DNA of 64,000 nt from Ensifer sesbaniae (GCF_013283665.1 NZ_JABEKU010000001.1:1860001-1924000); one strand, 5' to 3'. Positions 51,734 through 62,810 are shown, counted from the stretch's first letter. Notes: generated from the sequence alone by a model not told the origin. Translations and numbers: made by a program.

Positions 51734-53026
51734 ATGTCCGAGTTTTTTGTCATTTTCGTCCTGCTTTTGATCAATGCATTTTTTGCTCTCTCGGAAATGG
51801 CAATCGTCTCGGCAAGCAAGCCCATGCTTCGCCAGATGGCAAAACAGGGAAATCACCGCGCCGAGGTTGCGCTGAGGCTTGCGGAAGACCCGGGCAAGTT
51901 CCTCTCCACAGTACAGGTCGGCATTACGCTCGTCGGCACGCTGGCTGGCGCCTACGGTGGCGCTACGATCGCCGCCAGGTTTGCGCCGTTGCTCAATGAA
52001 ATCGGCTGGATCAATCCGTATGGCAACACGGTCGCCGTCGCACTCGTCGTTACCCTCATCACCTTCCTGTCCGTCGTCATCGGTGAGCTCATCCCGAAAC
52101 AGCTGGCGCTGAAGAACTCCGAAGCGTTGGCAATGTTCGTGGCACGGCCTATGCTGCTCTTGTCGCGGATTGCGGCCCCGATCGTCTACCTCTTCGAAAC
52201 GGCCGCGTCGGTGACCATGCGTCTTCTCGGCATGCGTCCGGACGATCCGGATCACGTCACCGAGGAGGAAGTCCAGGCGATCATGGCCGAGGGTGTCGAA
52301 AGCGGCGCCATCGAGAAGTCGGAACACGAGATGTTGCGGCGAATTATCCGGCTCGGCGACCGCAACGTGAAGTCGATCATGACGCACCGGACTGAGGTGA
52401 GTTTCATCGACGTCAATGACAGCCTGGAGACGGTTGGCCGCAAGATCGGTCAGTTCGGCCATTCCCGCTATCCGGTCGTCGATGGACCGAGCGGCGATGT
52501 CCTCGGTGCCGTTCTGGCGAAAGAGATCCTGAACGCGCCGAGCTCCGGTCCCTTCGATGTGCGCAAATACATCCGCGAGATTCACACCCTGCCGGAGACC
52601 GCATCCTGCCTTAAGGCACTTGAGGCTTTCAAGTCGTCGAGCATCAATATGGCGATGATTGTCGACGAATACGGGAGCACCGAGGGGATCATCACCATTG
52701 CCGACATCCTGGAGGCCATCGTTGGTGTGCTTCCCTCGAACTACGACGACATCGAGCACGCGCTGATCCGCCAGCGCGAGGACGGCAGCTATCTCGTCGA
52801 TGGCCGTACACCGATCGACGAGATCCACCTGACGATCGGGATCGAGGGCATCGATGCCGACGGCAACTTCGAAACGATCGCCGGCTTCCTGGTGCAGCAG
52901 TTGCGCAAGACGCCAGAGGAGGGCGATATCGCCATCGCCCACGGTTATCGTTTCGAAGTGGTCGACATGGACGCGCGGCGGATCGACAAGATCCTCGTCA
53001 GCCGCTGCGACGAGGCGGCCAACTGA
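51734..53026 (+). CDS. CNNM/CorC-type membrane protein (HlyC/CorC family)
   Basis: A 430-residue protein of the family once called hemolysins. N-terminal CNNM (DUF21) domain with four hydrophobic segments (INAFFALSEMAIVSAS, GITLVGTLAGAYGG, GELIPKQLALKN). A CBS pair follows (SIMTHRTEVSFIDVN .. FGHSRYPVVDG and MAMIVDEYGSTEGIITIADILE), then a C-terminal CorC_HlyC domain. Relatives take part in Mg2+ efflux/homeostasis. No evidence of a toxin role. Confidence 0.88.
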   Translation: MSEFFVIFVLLLINAFFALSEMAIVSASKPMLRQMAKQGNHRAEVALRLAEDPGKFLSTVQVGITLVGTLAGAYGGATIAARFAPLLNEIGWINPYGNTVAVALVVTLITFLSVVIGELIPKQLALKNSEALAMFVARPMLLLSRIAAPIVYLFETAASVTMRLLGMRPDDPDHVTEEEVQAIMAEGVESGAIEKSEHEMLRRIIRLGDRNVKSIMTHRTEVSFIDVNDSLETVGRKIGQFGHSRYPVVDGPSGDVLGAVLAKEILNAPSSGPFDVRKYIREIHTLPETASCLKALEAFKSSSINMAMIVDEYGSTEGIITIADILEAIVGVLPSNYDDIEHALIRQREDGSYLVDGRTPIDEIHLTIGIEGIDADGNFETIAGFLVQQLRKTPEEGDIAIAHGYRFEVVDMDARRIDKILVSRCDEAAN

Positions 53027-53335
53027 ACCATCCCCTGAAGTTGTCGAGGGGCCGGAGATACATTTGCTTCGGCTCGAGGCGGCAGCGTCGACGGCCCGGA
53101 CCTGCCGCGCAAAAGCAAAAGGCCGGGCTGAACCCGACCTTTCTCCAGATCACCGCGGGTCCGCTAGTACATCCGTAGTCGGACGTCCTCGGCGGCGATC
53201 AAGTAGCTCCCTTTGTACAGCGCTATCATGTCGGCGCCATGACACGATCCAGGCCTGGAAGCAGAAATGAGACTTCCCGGGTCAGCGATGTTCGCTTGCC
53301 AATCCGGGAATGCCGGCAGAATTGACGCGAGCGTT
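53027..53335. other. Gap between convergent transcription units
   Basis: Contains a terminator-like hairpin at 53118-53142 and a weak 21-codon minus-strand ORF (53164-53229, MIALYKGSYLIAAEDVRLRMY) without a convincing ribosome-binding site. Otherwise nothing seen. Confidence 0.5.
53110..53142 (-). terminator. Terminator of the trpD-trpC-moaC-moeA run
   Basis: Minus-strand AAAGGTCGGG, short loop, CCCGGCCTTTTGCTTTT: a 10-bp stem with one mismatch followed by T-rich sequence. It lies downstream of moeA on its strand; in plus reading it could also end the CorC-type gene. Confidence 0.65.
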
Positions 53336-54547
53336 TCAGCGCAGCCTGAGAATGTCGCAGGATGCGCCGAGCGGCGCTTCCGCAGCGTGCGGCCGGCGCA
53401 CGATCAGGCAGTCGGACTGCGCGAAGACCTTCATCATCGACGAGTCCTGCCGCGAGAAGGGATGCGCGACGAGGTTCCCGTCTTCGTCTCTGCTGAGACG
53501 CGCGCGCACGTAGTCCTGTCTGACGTCGTTGGCTGGCAGCGGGCTCGCGAGTCGTGCAGTCGTCATACGCTCGCGGGCGGGCAGTCGCGCGAGCTTGCGC
53601 GTCAGCGGCTCCAGGAACAGCAGTGCGCAAACGAGGCTCGAGACCGGGTTGCCGGGGAGGCCGAGCACGGTCGTATCGCCGAGCTTGCCCACCATCAGCG
53701 GCTTTCCCGGGCGCATGGCGATGCGCCAAAAGTCGAGCGTCATGCCGCAGGAAAGCAGAGTTGCCTGGACCAGGTCATGGTCGCCGACCGAGGCGCCGCC
53801 GAGCGTGACAAGCACGTCGACATCGGCCGCCTGGGCCCGCGCGACCTGGGCGGCGATCGCCTTTTGGTCGTCAGCGACGATACCGAGATCGATGACCTCC
53901 GCGCCGTTGTCGCGCGCGATGGCCCCGACGCCGAAGCTGTTTGAGGCAATGATCTGGTCGGCTCCCGGCTTGCTGCCGGGGGGCAGCAGTTCGTCGCCGG
54001 TGGCAAGGATCGCGATTTTCGGGCGCTTGAAAACGGGCAGGCGCGCGTGATTCATGCCGGCGGCGAGCGTCAGCCGGCCGGCATCGAGCAACTCACCCGC
54101 CGACAGCGCGGCTTCGCCAAAGGCGAAATCCTGCCCGGACAAGCGGATATGGCGCCCTTTGCCGGGAACGAACTTGGTTCGGATCCGGTCTTCCGGAAGC
54201 CGCTCGGTATCCTCCTGGATGATCACCGTATCGGCGCCGGCGGGCAGGGGCGCTCCGGTGAAGATGCGTACGGCCTGTCCGGGCCCCACCTCTCCCTTGA
54301 AGCCATGGCCGGCAGCCGATTGACCGATCACGGCAAGTTCCGCGCCAAGGGTCTCGATGTCCTGGTGGCGGACCGCATAGCCGTCCATCGCCGAATTGTC
54401 GAAGGCAGGATGCGTGACGAGCGCCGAGACATCCTCGGCAAGGACGCGGCCGACAGCGTCGTAAAGACCGACATCTTCCGTCCGTGGCCTCAGGGTTGCG
54501 CTGCCAAGAATACGGTCGAGCGCATCTTCGACGGATAGCAGCGACAT
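53336..54547 (-). CDS. moeA: Molybdopterin molybdotransferase
   Basis: Inserts molybdate into adenylylated molybdopterin to make the molybdenum cofactor; 403 residues. Domain III (MoCF-biosynthesis fold) shows ILATGDELLPPG, VTLGGASVGDHDLVQ and VLGLPGNPVSSLVC. The N-terminal half has DNSAMDGYAVRHQD and AGDA-like RIFTGAPLPAGADTVI. The ATG at 54547 follows AAGGGAA and sits 4 bp after the moaC stop codon; the frame continues upstream through moaC. Confidence 0.94.
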   Translation of the reverse strand: MSLLSVEDALDRILGSATLRPRTEDVGLYDAVGRVLAEDVSALVTHPAFDNSAMDGYAVRHQDIETLGAELAVIGQSAAGHGFKGEVGPGQAVRIFTGAPLPAGADTVIIQEDTERLPEDRIRTKFVPGKGRHIRLSGQDFAFGEAALSAGELLDAGRLTLAAGMNHARLPVFKRPKIAILATGDELLPPGSKPGADQIIASNSFGVGAIARDNGAEVIDLGIVADDQKAIAAQVARAQAADVDVLVTLGGASVGDHDLVQATLLSCGMTLDFWRIAMRPGKPLMVGKLGDTTVLGLPGNPVSSLVCALLFLEPLTRKLARLPARERMTTARLASPLPANDVRQDYVRARLSRDEDGNLVAHPFSRQDSSMMKVFAQSDCLIVRRPHAAEAPLGASCDILRLR

Positions 54548-54551
54548 GATC

Positions 54552-55040
54552 TCATTTCCCTTCGCGTCGAAAGTCGCCGGACCGGCCACCAGATTTACTG
54601 ACGACCTGGATCCCACCGATTTCCATCTCGCGGTCGGCGGCCTTCGCCATGTCGTAGACGGTGAGGCACGCGACGCTTACGGCCGTCAGTGCCTCCATCT
54701 CGACGCCCGTGCGGCCGGTGAGCTTGGCAAGCGCCTCGACTCGGAGGCCGGGAAGCGCTGGGTCGGGCGTGATGTCGACGGTCACCTTCGTCAGCATCAG
54801 CGGATGGCAGAGCGGGATGAGATTGGCGGTCTGCTTGGCGGCCATGATGCCCGCAAGCCGCGCCGTGCCGATGACGTCGCCCTTCTTGGCGTCTCCTTCG
54901 AGGATGAGTGCCAGCGTTTCCGGCTTCATCCGGACATGGCCTTCGGCGACCGCGATGCGCACCGTCTCGGCCTTGTCGCCGACATCCACCATGTTCGCTT
55001 CGCCGCTGCCACCGAGATGTGTGAGCGTCGGCTTACCCAT
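54552..55040 (-). CDS. moaC: Cyclic pyranopterin monophosphate synthase
   Basis: Second enzyme of molybdopterin synthesis, making cPMP from the MoaA product; 162 residues. Conserved segments: [46 protein letters not shown] and the active-site [23 protein letters not shown] region. The ATG at 55040 overlaps the TAA of trpC (TAATG). Translational coupling on both sides ties Moco genes into the trp transcript. Confidence 0.95.
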   Translation of the reverse strand: MGKPTLTHLGGSGEANMVDVGDKAETVRIAVAEGHVRMKPETLALILEGDAKKGDVIGTARLAGIMAAKQTANLIPLCHPLMLTKVTVDITPDPALPGLRVEALAKLTGRTGVEMEALTAVSVACLTVYDMAKAADREMEIGGIQVVSKSGGRSGDFRREGK

Positions 55041-55855
55041 TACTCGGCCGCCAATATGTCTGCGGTACCGGTCAGCAGGGTGCGTGTCGCCGCTTCGACG
55101 TCGCTCTTGCGCATCAGGCTTTCGCCGACGAGGAAGGTGGTGATGCCGCTTTTTTCCAGCCGCTGGCAATCCTCGTGGGTGAAGATGCCGCTTTCGCCGA
55201 CCAGCAGCCGGTCGGAAGGCACCATGCCTGCAAGCTGCTCGGAAACGGCGAGATCGACCTCGAACGTCCTCAAATTGCGGTTATTGATGCCGACGAGCGG
55301 GGAGGCGAGCTTGAGCGCGCGTTCCATTTCCTCGGCGTCATGCACCTCGATGAGCACATCCATGCCGAGTTCGAACGCCGCCTCTTCGAGGCGGCGAGCG
55401 TCGTCGTCGCTGAGCGAAGCCATGATCAGCAGGATGCAGTCGGCGCCCCAAGCCCGTGCCTCGAACACCTGGTAGGGGTCGAACATGAAGTCCTTGCGCA
55501 GTGCGGGCAGGGCGCAGGCCGCGCGTGCCGCTTCAAGGAAGGCGGGCGCGCCTTGAAAGCTCGGTGCATCCGTGAGTACCGAGAGACAGGCGGCACCGCC
55601 AGCTTCGTAAGCCTTGGCAAGGGCCGGCGGGTCGAAATCCGGGCGAATGAGCCCCTTCGACGGGCTTGCCTTCTTGATCTCCGCGATCAGCCCGAATGTG
55701 CCGGCGGCCTTGCGTGCGGTGAGCGCGGCGTGAAAGCCGCGCGGCGCGGATTGCTCGGCGATACGCGCCTTGAGCTCGGAAAGCGGTGTCTGCGACTTCG
55801 CGGCCGCGATCTCGTCGCGCTTGTAGGCTTCGATCTTGCGCAGGATATCCGTCAT
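55040..55855 (-). CDS. trpC: Indole-3-glycerol phosphate synthase
   Basis: Converts CdRP to indole-3-glycerol phosphate in tryptophan synthesis; 271 residues, monofunctional TIM barrel. Motifs: [16 protein letters not shown] (catalytic Lys), [45 protein letters not shown] and LVGESGIF. It starts 16 bp after the trpD stop codon. Confidence 0.96.
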   Translation of the reverse strand: MTDILRKIEAYKRDEIAAAKSQTPLSELKARIAEQSAPRGFHAALTARKAAGTFGLIAEIKKASPSKGLIRPDFDPPALAKAYEAGGAACLSVLTDAPSFQGAPAFLEAARAACALPALRKDFMFDPYQVFEARAWGADCILLIMASLSDDDARRLEEAAFELGMDVLIEVHDAEEMERALKLASPLVGINNRNLRTFEVDLAVSEQLAGMVPSDRLLVGESGIFTHEDCQRLEKSGITTFLVGESLMRKSDVEAATRTLLTGTADILAAE

Positions 55856-55871
55856 CGTTGTCGATCCTTCC

Positions 55872-56885
55872 TCAGGCTGCGTTCGAAACGCTGATCAGGC
55901 GCTGCAGCGCCAACTTGGCGCCGCCGCTCGAAAGCGACTGGCGGGCGAGCGCCATGCCTTCGCCGAGGTCCTTCGCTCGTCCGGCTATCATCAGCGCTGC
56001 TGCCGCATTAGCAAGGGAAATGTCCCGATAGGGGTTCTCGGCACCATCGAGCACCGCCTGCAGCGCAGCCGCATTGTGCGCCCCGTCGCCGCCTTTCAGT
56101 GCATCGAGCGTCACCGTCTCAAGGCCGAAATCGGCCGGCGTCAGCGTAAAGGTCGAAATCTTGCCGTTCTCGAGAGCCGCGACTTCAGTCGTGCCGGTCG
56201 TGGTGATCTCGTCGAGGCCTTCGCCATGAACGACCCAGACATTTTCGGAGCCGAGATCGCGCAGCACTTCGGCAAGCGGCTGCACCCATTGCGGCGCGTA
56301 GACGCCGACGAGCTGACGCTTGACGCCGGCCGGATTGGAGAGCGGACCGAGCAGGTTGAAGATCGTCCGCGTTCCGAGCTCCACCCGCGTCGGGCCGACA
56401 TGGCGCATCGCCGAATGATGCTGCTGCGCGAACATGAAGCCGACGCCCGCCTCCCGGATGCATTGCGAGATGGCCGCGGGGCCGATGTCGAGCTTGACGC
56501 CGAGGCACGAGAGCGCATCCGCGGTGCCCGACTTCGAGCTCAGTGCGCGGTTGCCGTGCTTGGCGACCGGAACGCCCGCACCGGCCACGATGAGCGAAGC
56601 GAGCGTCGAGATATTGTAGGTGCCGGCGCCGTCACCGCCGGTTCCGACGATATCGACGGCATTGGCCGGAGCATCGACCGGCAGCATGCGGGCACGCATG
56701 GCGCCGACCGCGCCGACGATCTCATCGACCGTTTCGCCGCGCACACGCAGTGCCATCAGGAAGCCACCGATCTGCGATGGCGTTGCGGCTCCCGACATGA
56801 TGATTTCGAAGGCGGCACGGGCGTCTTCACGGTTCAGCGCCTCGCGGGCGGCGACCTTGGCGACGAATGGCTTGAGATCACTCAT
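55872..56885 (-). CDS. trpD: Anthranilate phosphoribosyltransferase
   Basis: Transfers phosphoribose from PRPP to anthranilate; 337 residues. PRPP site [33 protein letters not shown]; metal site [12 protein letters not shown]. Monofunctional, with no fused TrpG. First gene of the trpD-trpC-moaC-moeA run and 17 bp downstream of the ppiD-like gene. Confidence 0.96.
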   Translation of the reverse strand: MSDLKPFVAKVAAREALNREDARAAFEIIMSGAATPSQIGGFLMALRVRGETVDEIVGAVGAMRARMLPVDAPANAVDIVGTGGDGAGTYNISTLASLIVAGAGVPVAKHGNRALSSKSGTADALSCLGVKLDIGPAAISQCIREAGVGFMFAQQHHSAMRHVGPTRVELGTRTIFNLLGPLSNPAGVKRQLVGVYAPQWVQPLAEVLRDLGSENVWVVHGEGLDEITTTGTTEVAALENGKISTFTLTPADFGLETVTLDALKGGDGAHNAAALQAVLDGAENPYRDISLANAAAALMIAGRAKDLGEGMALARQSLSSGGAKLALQRLISVSNAA

Positions 56886-56902
56886 CGGTTGTTTCCTCGA
56901 GC

Positions 56903-58795
56903 CTATCGTTGCGCAACTGCGGTTTCGCCGAGCGTCTGGTTGATCGATACGCCGTAGGCGGCCTGCAGCGTGGCGACCATCTGATCCAGAATATCTTCGC
57001 CGCTGACGCGGGCCATGGCCTCGATCTGGCGGCTATCGTCCTGCAGTGCATCGGTGGGGCCGCCGTTCTCGACTGCCGTCACCTGCAGGAGCACCTGTCC
57101 CTCGCCGCCGATGCCGGCAGCGTTGGTTACGAAGCCGTTCGGACCCGAGAAGGCAGCAGCGACAGCCGCCGGGCTCAGGGCCGCGTCCGAGGTAGCGCGC
57201 GTCAGCCCGGACTTCGTTTCGACGGCGAGACCGAGTTCATTGGCGATGTCGGCGAGCTTTGCACCCTGCTCGACACGCTGCTTCAACTCACCAGCCTTCT
57301 TGGCAAGGGCCGCACGCTGCTGTTCCGCCATCCAATCGGCGCCGATTTCATCGCGAGCCTCGTCCAGCGTGCGATCGCGCGCGGGGGTAATCTCATCGAG
57401 GTCGAACCAGACATAGCCGTCGCGGCCGACATTGACCGGCAGAGTTTCCGCCCCGACATCCGCCTTGAAGACCTCCTGCAGAAGGGCAGCCTGCTCCGGC
57501 AGGCCGGCAACGGCGTCGCCGTTCTTGTCCTTGCCGGTTGCATCGACGGCATCGATGGTCACCAGCTTCAGCTTGAGCTGGTCGGCGACCTCCTTGATCG
57601 GAGCGCCGGAAGCGCGCTCGTCCTCGATCTTGTCGTGGAGGCGCATGACCTCTTCGCTCGCTGCCGAAAGGGCGATGTCCTTGCGCAATTCTTCCTTGAC
57701 GTCATCGAAGCTGCGTACCGCTTCCGGACGGATGTTCGTCACGCGCAGAATGACCGGGCCGAAGGCGCCGTCGACAACCGGAGATACGCCGCCGTCGGCA
57801 GCAACCGCGAAGGCCGCTTCGGCGATCTTGGCGTCGGGCACGCGATCTTTGGTGAACTCGCCGAGGAGCACGTCCGCCGAGGTCTTGCCTTCGGCCTTCA
57901 CCAGATCATCGAAGCTCGTGCCGGAGGAGAGCTTGGTCGCTGCAGCGTCAGCCGCTTCACGTGACGGGAAGGTGAGCTGCTCGATGGTCCGCGTCGCAGC
58001 GGTGCGGAAGCTCTCCTTGCGCCGGTCATATTCGGCTCGCATCTCTTCATCCGTCACGGCTGCCGTATCGGCGACGTCGGCCGGCTCGAGCTTTACATAG
58101 CTGAACTTGCGATATTCGGGGGCGCGGTAGTTTGCCTTGCGGGTATCGTACCAGGGCGCCAGCACATCGTCGCCCGGTACCTTCACCGCGTCGATATTGG
58201 CGTTCGAGAGCAGCAGATAGTCGACGGTGCGTTTTTCGTGACGGTAGGCGCCGATCGCATCCGTGAGAACCTTGGGAGCGGCATAACCGTCCGAGAGCGC
58301 ATCGACGATCTGCGAACGGATCGCGGTCTGGCTCTGGCTGTTGATGTAATCCTGTTCGCGCAGGCCCGCATTGCGCAGCACGCTCGAGAACGTCAGCCGG
58401 TCGAACTGGCCATTGACGCTGTGGAACGCCGGATCGTCGGCGATCAGCTTGGCCAGTCGGTCCTGCGACAGGCCGAGGTTCATGTCGTCTGCAAGCTGGT
58501 CGAGAGCCGCACCTGCAACGACTTGCGAATAGACCCGCTGTTCGATGCCGAAGGCCCGTGCCTGCTGCGGCGTCAGGCGGGTGCCGAGCTGGCGGGAGGC
58601 CTGAGCCAGCATGGTTTCATAGGCGAGCCGGAACTCCGGCGCCTTGACCTTGACGTCGCCGACAACCACCACCGCGTCCGACTGGCTCGTCATCGTCAGA
58701 GATGAGCCGCCCCACACCATGAACGACAGAACGAGAATGACTAGCAGGCCTTTGACTACCCAGGTCTGGGCGGCAGTTCTCAGGGATTCGAGCAT
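56903..58795 (-). CDS. SurA/PpiD-type membrane-anchored peptidyl-prolyl isomerase
   Basis: A 630-residue protein. One N-terminal membrane helix ([19 protein letters not shown]), a SurA-N-like chaperone region, a degenerate parvulin domain (about residues 250-360, with [18 protein letters not shown] and [15 protein letters not shown]) and a long C-terminal helical part. It faces the periplasm and should assist outer-membrane protein folding. The [10 protein letters not shown] start is the family start; the open frame runs 239 codons further up, but that part is antisense to the divergent transporter gene. Confidence 0.88.
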   Translation of the reverse strand: MLESLRTAAQTWVVKGLLVILVLSFMVWGGSSLTMTSQSDAVVVVGDVKVKAPEFRLAYETMLAQASRQLGTRLTPQQARAFGIEQRVYSQVVAGAALDQLADDMNLGLSQDRLAKLIADDPAFHSVNGQFDRLTFSSVLRNAGLREQDYINSQSQTAIRSQIVDALSDGYAAPKVLTDAIGAYRHEKRTVDYLLLSNANIDAVKVPGDDVLAPWYDTRKANYRAPEYRKFSYVKLEPADVADTAAVTDEEMRAEYDRRKESFRTAATRTIEQLTFPSREAADAAATKLSSGTSFDDLVKAEGKTSADVLLGEFTKDRVPDAKIAEAAFAVAADGGVSPVVDGAFGPVILRVTNIRPEAVRSFDDVKEELRKDIALSAASEEVMRLHDKIEDERASGAPIKEVADQLKLKLVTIDAVDATGKDKNGDAVAGLPEQAALLQEVFKADVGAETLPVNVGRDGYVWFDLDEITPARDRTLDEARDEIGADWMAEQQRAALAKKAGELKQRVEQGAKLADIANELGLAVETKSGLTRATSDAALSPAAVAAAFSGPNGFVTNAAGIGGEGQVLLQVTAVENGGPTDALQDDSRQIEAMARVSGEDILDQMVATLQAAYGVSINQTLGETAVAQR

Positions 58796-59146
58796 GGGGT
58801 AGAAACCTCGTTGCAATGCGGCGGCCATGGGCCAAACGAATTCGTTCCTTAAAACAAACGAAACAGGAAATGAAGGGTCGTTTGCCGCAAATTGCGCGCG
58901 CTCACGGGATCGTTGGTGGGTCGCGATCCCCCCGGCTTTCAATGCCTTGCCACCGACGCGTTGCAGCGGGCATAGGAGATCCGCGAAGGACCTGCAAACC
59001 CATCGGGCGCGCGCGGCACAACCCATGTCGGATTCATTAGCCGGCAATCGAAATTTATCTGTCAGATTGAGTCGAATACGCATTGGAACTGTGGTTCTGT
59101 TGCAAGGGTAAGGGGCGATTCTGAAGTCCCCGCGGGAAGGCATGCG
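58796..59146. other. Divergent promoter region
   Basis: 351 bp between the divergent ppiD-like gene and the Na/Pi transporter. No coding frame with a ribosome-binding site, no strong hairpin; presumably the promoters of both genes. No pho-box-like direct repeats were evident to me. Confidence 0.4.
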
Positions 59147-60793
59147 ATGCAGTCGACAATCGTGATGGTCAATCTTTTCGGAGCGGTCGCACTGCTCCTC
59201 TTCGGCCTGTCGCTCGTCAAGGACGGCGTGACACGCGCCTTCGGTGCGCGATTGCGCGCCGGTCTCGCGCAGGGAACCAATGGGGCCGTCCGCTCTTTCG
59301 CGACGGGACTGATCGCGACGCTTGCCCTCCAGAGTTCGACGGCCACCGCCTTGATGACCGCTTCCTTCGTGGAGAAGGGGTTGGTGCGCTCGCGCATGGC
59401 CCAGATCGTGCTCCTCGGCGCCAATGTCGGCACGGCCATGACCGCGTGGATCGTCGCGACCGGCATCGAATGGCTGTCGCCGCTCGTGATCCTGGTCGGT
59501 GTCGTTCTGCACCGTGCCAGCCGCTCGAACGCCCGCCAGGGTCTCGGGGCCGCCTTCGTCGGCATCGGCCTCATGCTCCTGTCATTGCATCTGCTGGGCT
59601 CCGCGACAGAGCCGATGCGCGATTCTCCGGCGCTGGCGGCGTTCCTTGGTATGCTAGACAGCGCCTGGCCTGTCGCACTCCTCATATCCGCCGGGCTGGC
59701 TTTCGCTTCGTCCTCCAGCCTGGCGATCGTCATGCTGGTCCTGTCGCTCTCGTCCGCGGGCATTCTGACCGTGGGATTGACGGTGGCGCTCGTGCTTGGC
59801 GCCAATCTCGGGGGCGCGATCCCGCCGGTCATGGCGACCTTGGCCTCCGCGCCATCGGCGCGCCGCGTCACCCTTGGCAATCTCGTCATTCGCGCAGCCG
59901 GCTGTTTGATCGCACTGCCGCTGACGAGCGTGAGTGTAGAATTCCTGCAAAGCCTGCCGCTGCCGCGACAGAACCTGCCTGTCGATATCCACCTTGCCTT
60001 CAATCTTGCCGTTGCGATCCTCGCCTGGCCCTTTGCCGGCCTGCTGTCGCAACTGATGATCCGGTTCATTCCCGATGCGGAAACGGAAGAGAGCGGGCCG
60101 CGCTATCTCGATGAAAGTACCCTGCATACGCCGGTCATGGCGCTCTCCGGGGCGACCCGCGAAGTTCTGCGCGTGGGCGATCTGGTCGAGATGATGTTGA
60201 TGCGCGCAGCCGCCGCCTTCGAAAACAACGATCTCTCCGAAATTCGCGACGTCGCCAAGTTCGAGAAGCAGGTGGACCAGTTGCAGCAGGAAGTGAAAAT
60301 CTTTCTGTCGCGCTTGGGACGTGATGGCTTGAGCCAGGAAGACGGTCGGCGCTCGATCGTCATCATCGACTACGCCATCAACCTCGAACATATGGGCGAC
60401 ATCATCGAGAAGGGGCTTTGCGAGGAGATCGTCAAAAAGGTCGACAACGGTCTGAAGTTCTCGGAGGAGGGCTATCAGGAGCTGAAAAGCCTGTTCAATC
60501 TTACGATCGACAATCTTCGCGTTGCCCAATCCATCTTCGTCAGTCGCAATGCCGATCTGGCCCGGCAGCTCATCGAGGTGAAGGTGAGCGTTCGCCATAT
60601 GGAGAAGCGTTCGGCCGAGCGGCATATCGAGCGTCTGCGAGACGGGCTGGTCCAGAGCCTCCAGACGAGCTCGCTGCATCTCGACATGCTGCGCGATCTC
60701 AAGCGCGTCAACGCGCACATCGCGTCCGTCGCCTATCCGATCCTGGAGGAGAGCGGGCTTCTGAGCGAGAGCCGGCTGCGGCCCGAGGCCTAG
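59147..60793 (+). CDS. Na+/phosphate cotransporter family protein
   Basis: A 548-residue protein of the PNaS/NptA (YjbB-like) family. Two hydrophobic halves carry the duplicated signature LQSSTATALMTASF (residues about 62-75) and FASSSSLAIVMLVLSL. A C-terminal PhoU-like helical domain (about 330-540) probably regulates transport. AAGG precedes the ATG at 59147. Likely moves phosphate, possibly outward, as seen for YjbB. Confidence 0.88.
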   Translation: MQSTIVMVNLFGAVALLLFGLSLVKDGVTRAFGARLRAGLAQGTNGAVRSFATGLIATLALQSSTATALMTASFVEKGLVRSRMAQIVLLGANVGTAMTAWIVATGIEWLSPLVILVGVVLHRASRSNARQGLGAAFVGIGLMLLSLHLLGSATEPMRDSPALAAFLGMLDSAWPVALLISAGLAFASSSSLAIVMLVLSLSSAGILTVGLTVALVLGANLGGAIPPVMATLASAPSARRVTLGNLVIRAAGCLIALPLTSVSVEFLQSLPLPRQNLPVDIHLAFNLAVAILAWPFAGLLSQLMIRFIPDAETEESGPRYLDESTLHTPVMALSGATREVLRVGDLVEMMLMRAAAAFENNDLSEIRDVAKFEKQVDQLQQEVKIFLSRLGRDGLSQEDGRRSIVIIDYAINLEHMGDIIEKGLCEEIVKKVDNGLKFSEEGYQELKSLFNLTIDNLRVAQSIFVSRNADLARQLIEVKVSVRHMEKRSAERHIERLRDGLVQSLQTSSLHLDMLRDLKRVNAHIASVAYPILEESGLLSESRLRPEA

Positions 60794-60803
60794 TCGTCGG
60801 TCA

Positions 60804-62570
60804 TCAGGAGCTGCTCGCGGCTGATGCCGTGGCTTTTAGCTCTTTGCGGATGAAGGCGTCAAAGCACCTTGTCAGCGTCACGCGCTCATGGCCGGGCTGG
60901 AGGCTCGGCTGATAGAGCGAAAGCAGCATCCGATTGACGTTGGTGACCGGACAGGTCGGCACGAGCGCGATGTCGACCGAACGCAGGGCGGCGCGGACAT
61001 TCTCATCCGGCGGAGGGACGGCGCGGAACGGATCTGCACCGATCGCGACATGTTTCGGGGCGCTACGATCCATCAGCCACGGGAACGGATTGGTAAAATC
61101 GATGTTGAGGATCGTTTCGAAACGCACGCCATTTGCCGCCTCATAGGCGCGCATCGCATCGATGGCTTCATCGATATTTGCCAGCCAGCCGGCCTGGAAG
61201 TCGAAATCGCTGTAGAGCAGGAACGACGGTAGCTCGCCGGCATTCGCGAAGGCATCGAAGGCGGGGCGATGGGCAGTATAGATATCGCGCAGGCGTTCGG
61301 CGCGCAGCGCCAGAATGGGCCGGAGATTGACGGCGCCCATCGTTTTGAGATTCCGGCTTTCGAGTGGCACATTGTTGATGGCCCCGATCCACGCGCGAGC
61401 GCTTTTTTGAAGGACGGCGGTGGCTGGTGGGAGGGTGGCCGCCAGGGCGAGTATCGCTACTGCGATCGCACGCGGCTGAAGCGCGGCACCGGTGACCTCG
61501 TCGGCAACGATCTTGAGCAGCAAAGGCAGCAGAAAGATCAGCGCCTGGCTGCCGGTATTCTGACTTTCAAAGAGAATGCCGGCAAGGACGAAGGTGGCCA
61601 GCCAGAGGAACGGTTGGTCGAAGACTCTCGCGAGTGCTGATAGAGAGGGTTGCCCGCCAAGCCGCCGCAGGGACTGTGCAAAGGATGAAAGGTGCGCCAC
61701 GAATAGCACCAGGCCGAGCAGCCCGGCCGGAATCAGCAGGTCGGCGTTGAGCGAGGCCGCCTGCAGCAGGCGTGGCAACAGGCTGTCGTCGTTGACGGCC
61801 AGCAGCGCCAGGATGTCGTTGAGATAGGCCGATACGGCGCTCACGGAAATCTCGGCCACGGCGAGCACGGCGAAGAACAGCAATGCTGCGGCCAGCGCCG
61901 ATTTGAAGGGCATGCGGCCTGCGGCAAAAGCCATCAGGCAAAGAACAGTGCCGGCGACAGCGCCCGTGATCTTCACGAAGAAGAGAGCGACCATCGCCGC
62001 GGCAACGACGAATACAAGGATACGACGGTCGCGAACATGAACCAATGCCGCGGCGAGCACATAAAGGAGCTGGCAGACCTGGCGGTTGTAGATGCCGAAG
62101 CCGTCTGAGCCGGGATAGGGGTAGAAATCGCCGGTGTTGAACGGCAAGACCGAGAACAACAGGAACGGCAACAGGATCGCATGGGCAAAGAGCGCCGAGC
62201 GCTTTTGCACGTCGAAGACGACGAGCGCCATCAGCGGCCCGGTGACGAGCAGCAGACACCAGCTCGCGAGCAGCAGTGGTTGGCCGTTGGGGAAGACGAC
62301 CTGCAGGCCTGCGAAAAGGTAATAGCCGAGGGCGCCGACGGGCGTGAAGAAATCGACCGAAGGGATTTGCCCGTCACGAATTCGGTTCGCGGCATCGAGA
62401 TAGAGGTAATGATCCCAGAACATCGGGCCGATCGGCTGCGGGACCGTCACGCAGAGCAGCAGCGCGAGCACACCAGCTGTGATGACGAGCAGGAAAAACG
62501 GGGAGCGGACGAAGGTGCGTGCCGCGCTTGGCTGTTGCGCCTCTAGATCGAGTTCGGTGCGACTGTGCAT
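60804..62570 (-). CDS. Large membrane protein, probable GT-C-like glycosyltransferase
   Basis: A 588-residue polytopic membrane protein with about ten to twelve helices. The first periplasmic loop reads FWDHYLYLDAANRIRDGQIPSVDFFTPVGALGYY in two halves (FWDHYLYLDAANRI and DGQIPSVDFFTPVGALGYY), where acidic residues sit as in the catalytic loop of GT-C/GT39-type glycosyltransferases. The soluble C-terminus has DFDFQAGWLANIDEA. I infer a lipid-linked-sugar-using transferase, not proven. The open frame extends upstream as antisense to glmU, which is not real. Confidence 0.6.
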   Translation of the reverse strand: MHSRTELDLEAQQPSAARTFVRSPFFLLVITAGVLALLLCVTVPQPIGPMFWDHYLYLDAANRIRDGQIPSVDFFTPVGALGYYLFAGLQVVFPNGQPLLLASWCLLLVTGPLMALVVFDVQKRSALFAHAILLPFLLFSVLPFNTGDFYPYPGSDGFGIYNRQVCQLLYVLAAALVHVRDRRILVFVVAAAMVALFFVKITGAVAGTVLCLMAFAAGRMPFKSALAAALLFFAVLAVAEISVSAVSAYLNDILALLAVNDDSLLPRLLQAASLNADLLIPAGLLGLVLFVAHLSSFAQSLRRLGGQPSLSALARVFDQPFLWLATFVLAGILFESQNTGSQALIFLLPLLLKIVADEVTGAALQPRAIAVAILALAATLPPATAVLQKSARAWIGAINNVPLESRNLKTMGAVNLRPILALRAERLRDIYTAHRPAFDAFANAGELPSFLLYSDFDFQAGWLANIDEAIDAMRAYEAANGVRFETILNIDFTNPFPWLMDRSAPKHVAIGADPFRAVPPPDENVRAALRSVDIALVPTCPVTNVNRMLLSLYQPSLQPGHERVTLTRCFDAFIRKELKATASAASSS

Positions 62571-62810
62571 TGCGGTCTCGTCTCCCTCTTGGGAGCGATG
62601 CACCCGCGCACTGATACAGGCTCCGCGCCTTCTTATGCCATCATCGGGTTTTAAGCCGGTTAATGCGACGTGATTGTGAGAATTATGCTTCTCGCAATAT
62701 CTTGGCGGTACCACAGCGCCGAATCGTGCGTGATTTTGTACTTGAACCGATTTCGATTTAAGAAATTGTGCGGGAGGCGTCAGCCTCGGAAAGACCAAGG
62801 AGAGTATTGT

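Noticed and set aside
58796-59512. Upstream extension of the ppiD-like gene to a total of 869 codons
   Set aside because: The extra part is antisense to the start of the Na/Pi transporter; the membrane helix following [10 protein letters not shown] marks the real start.
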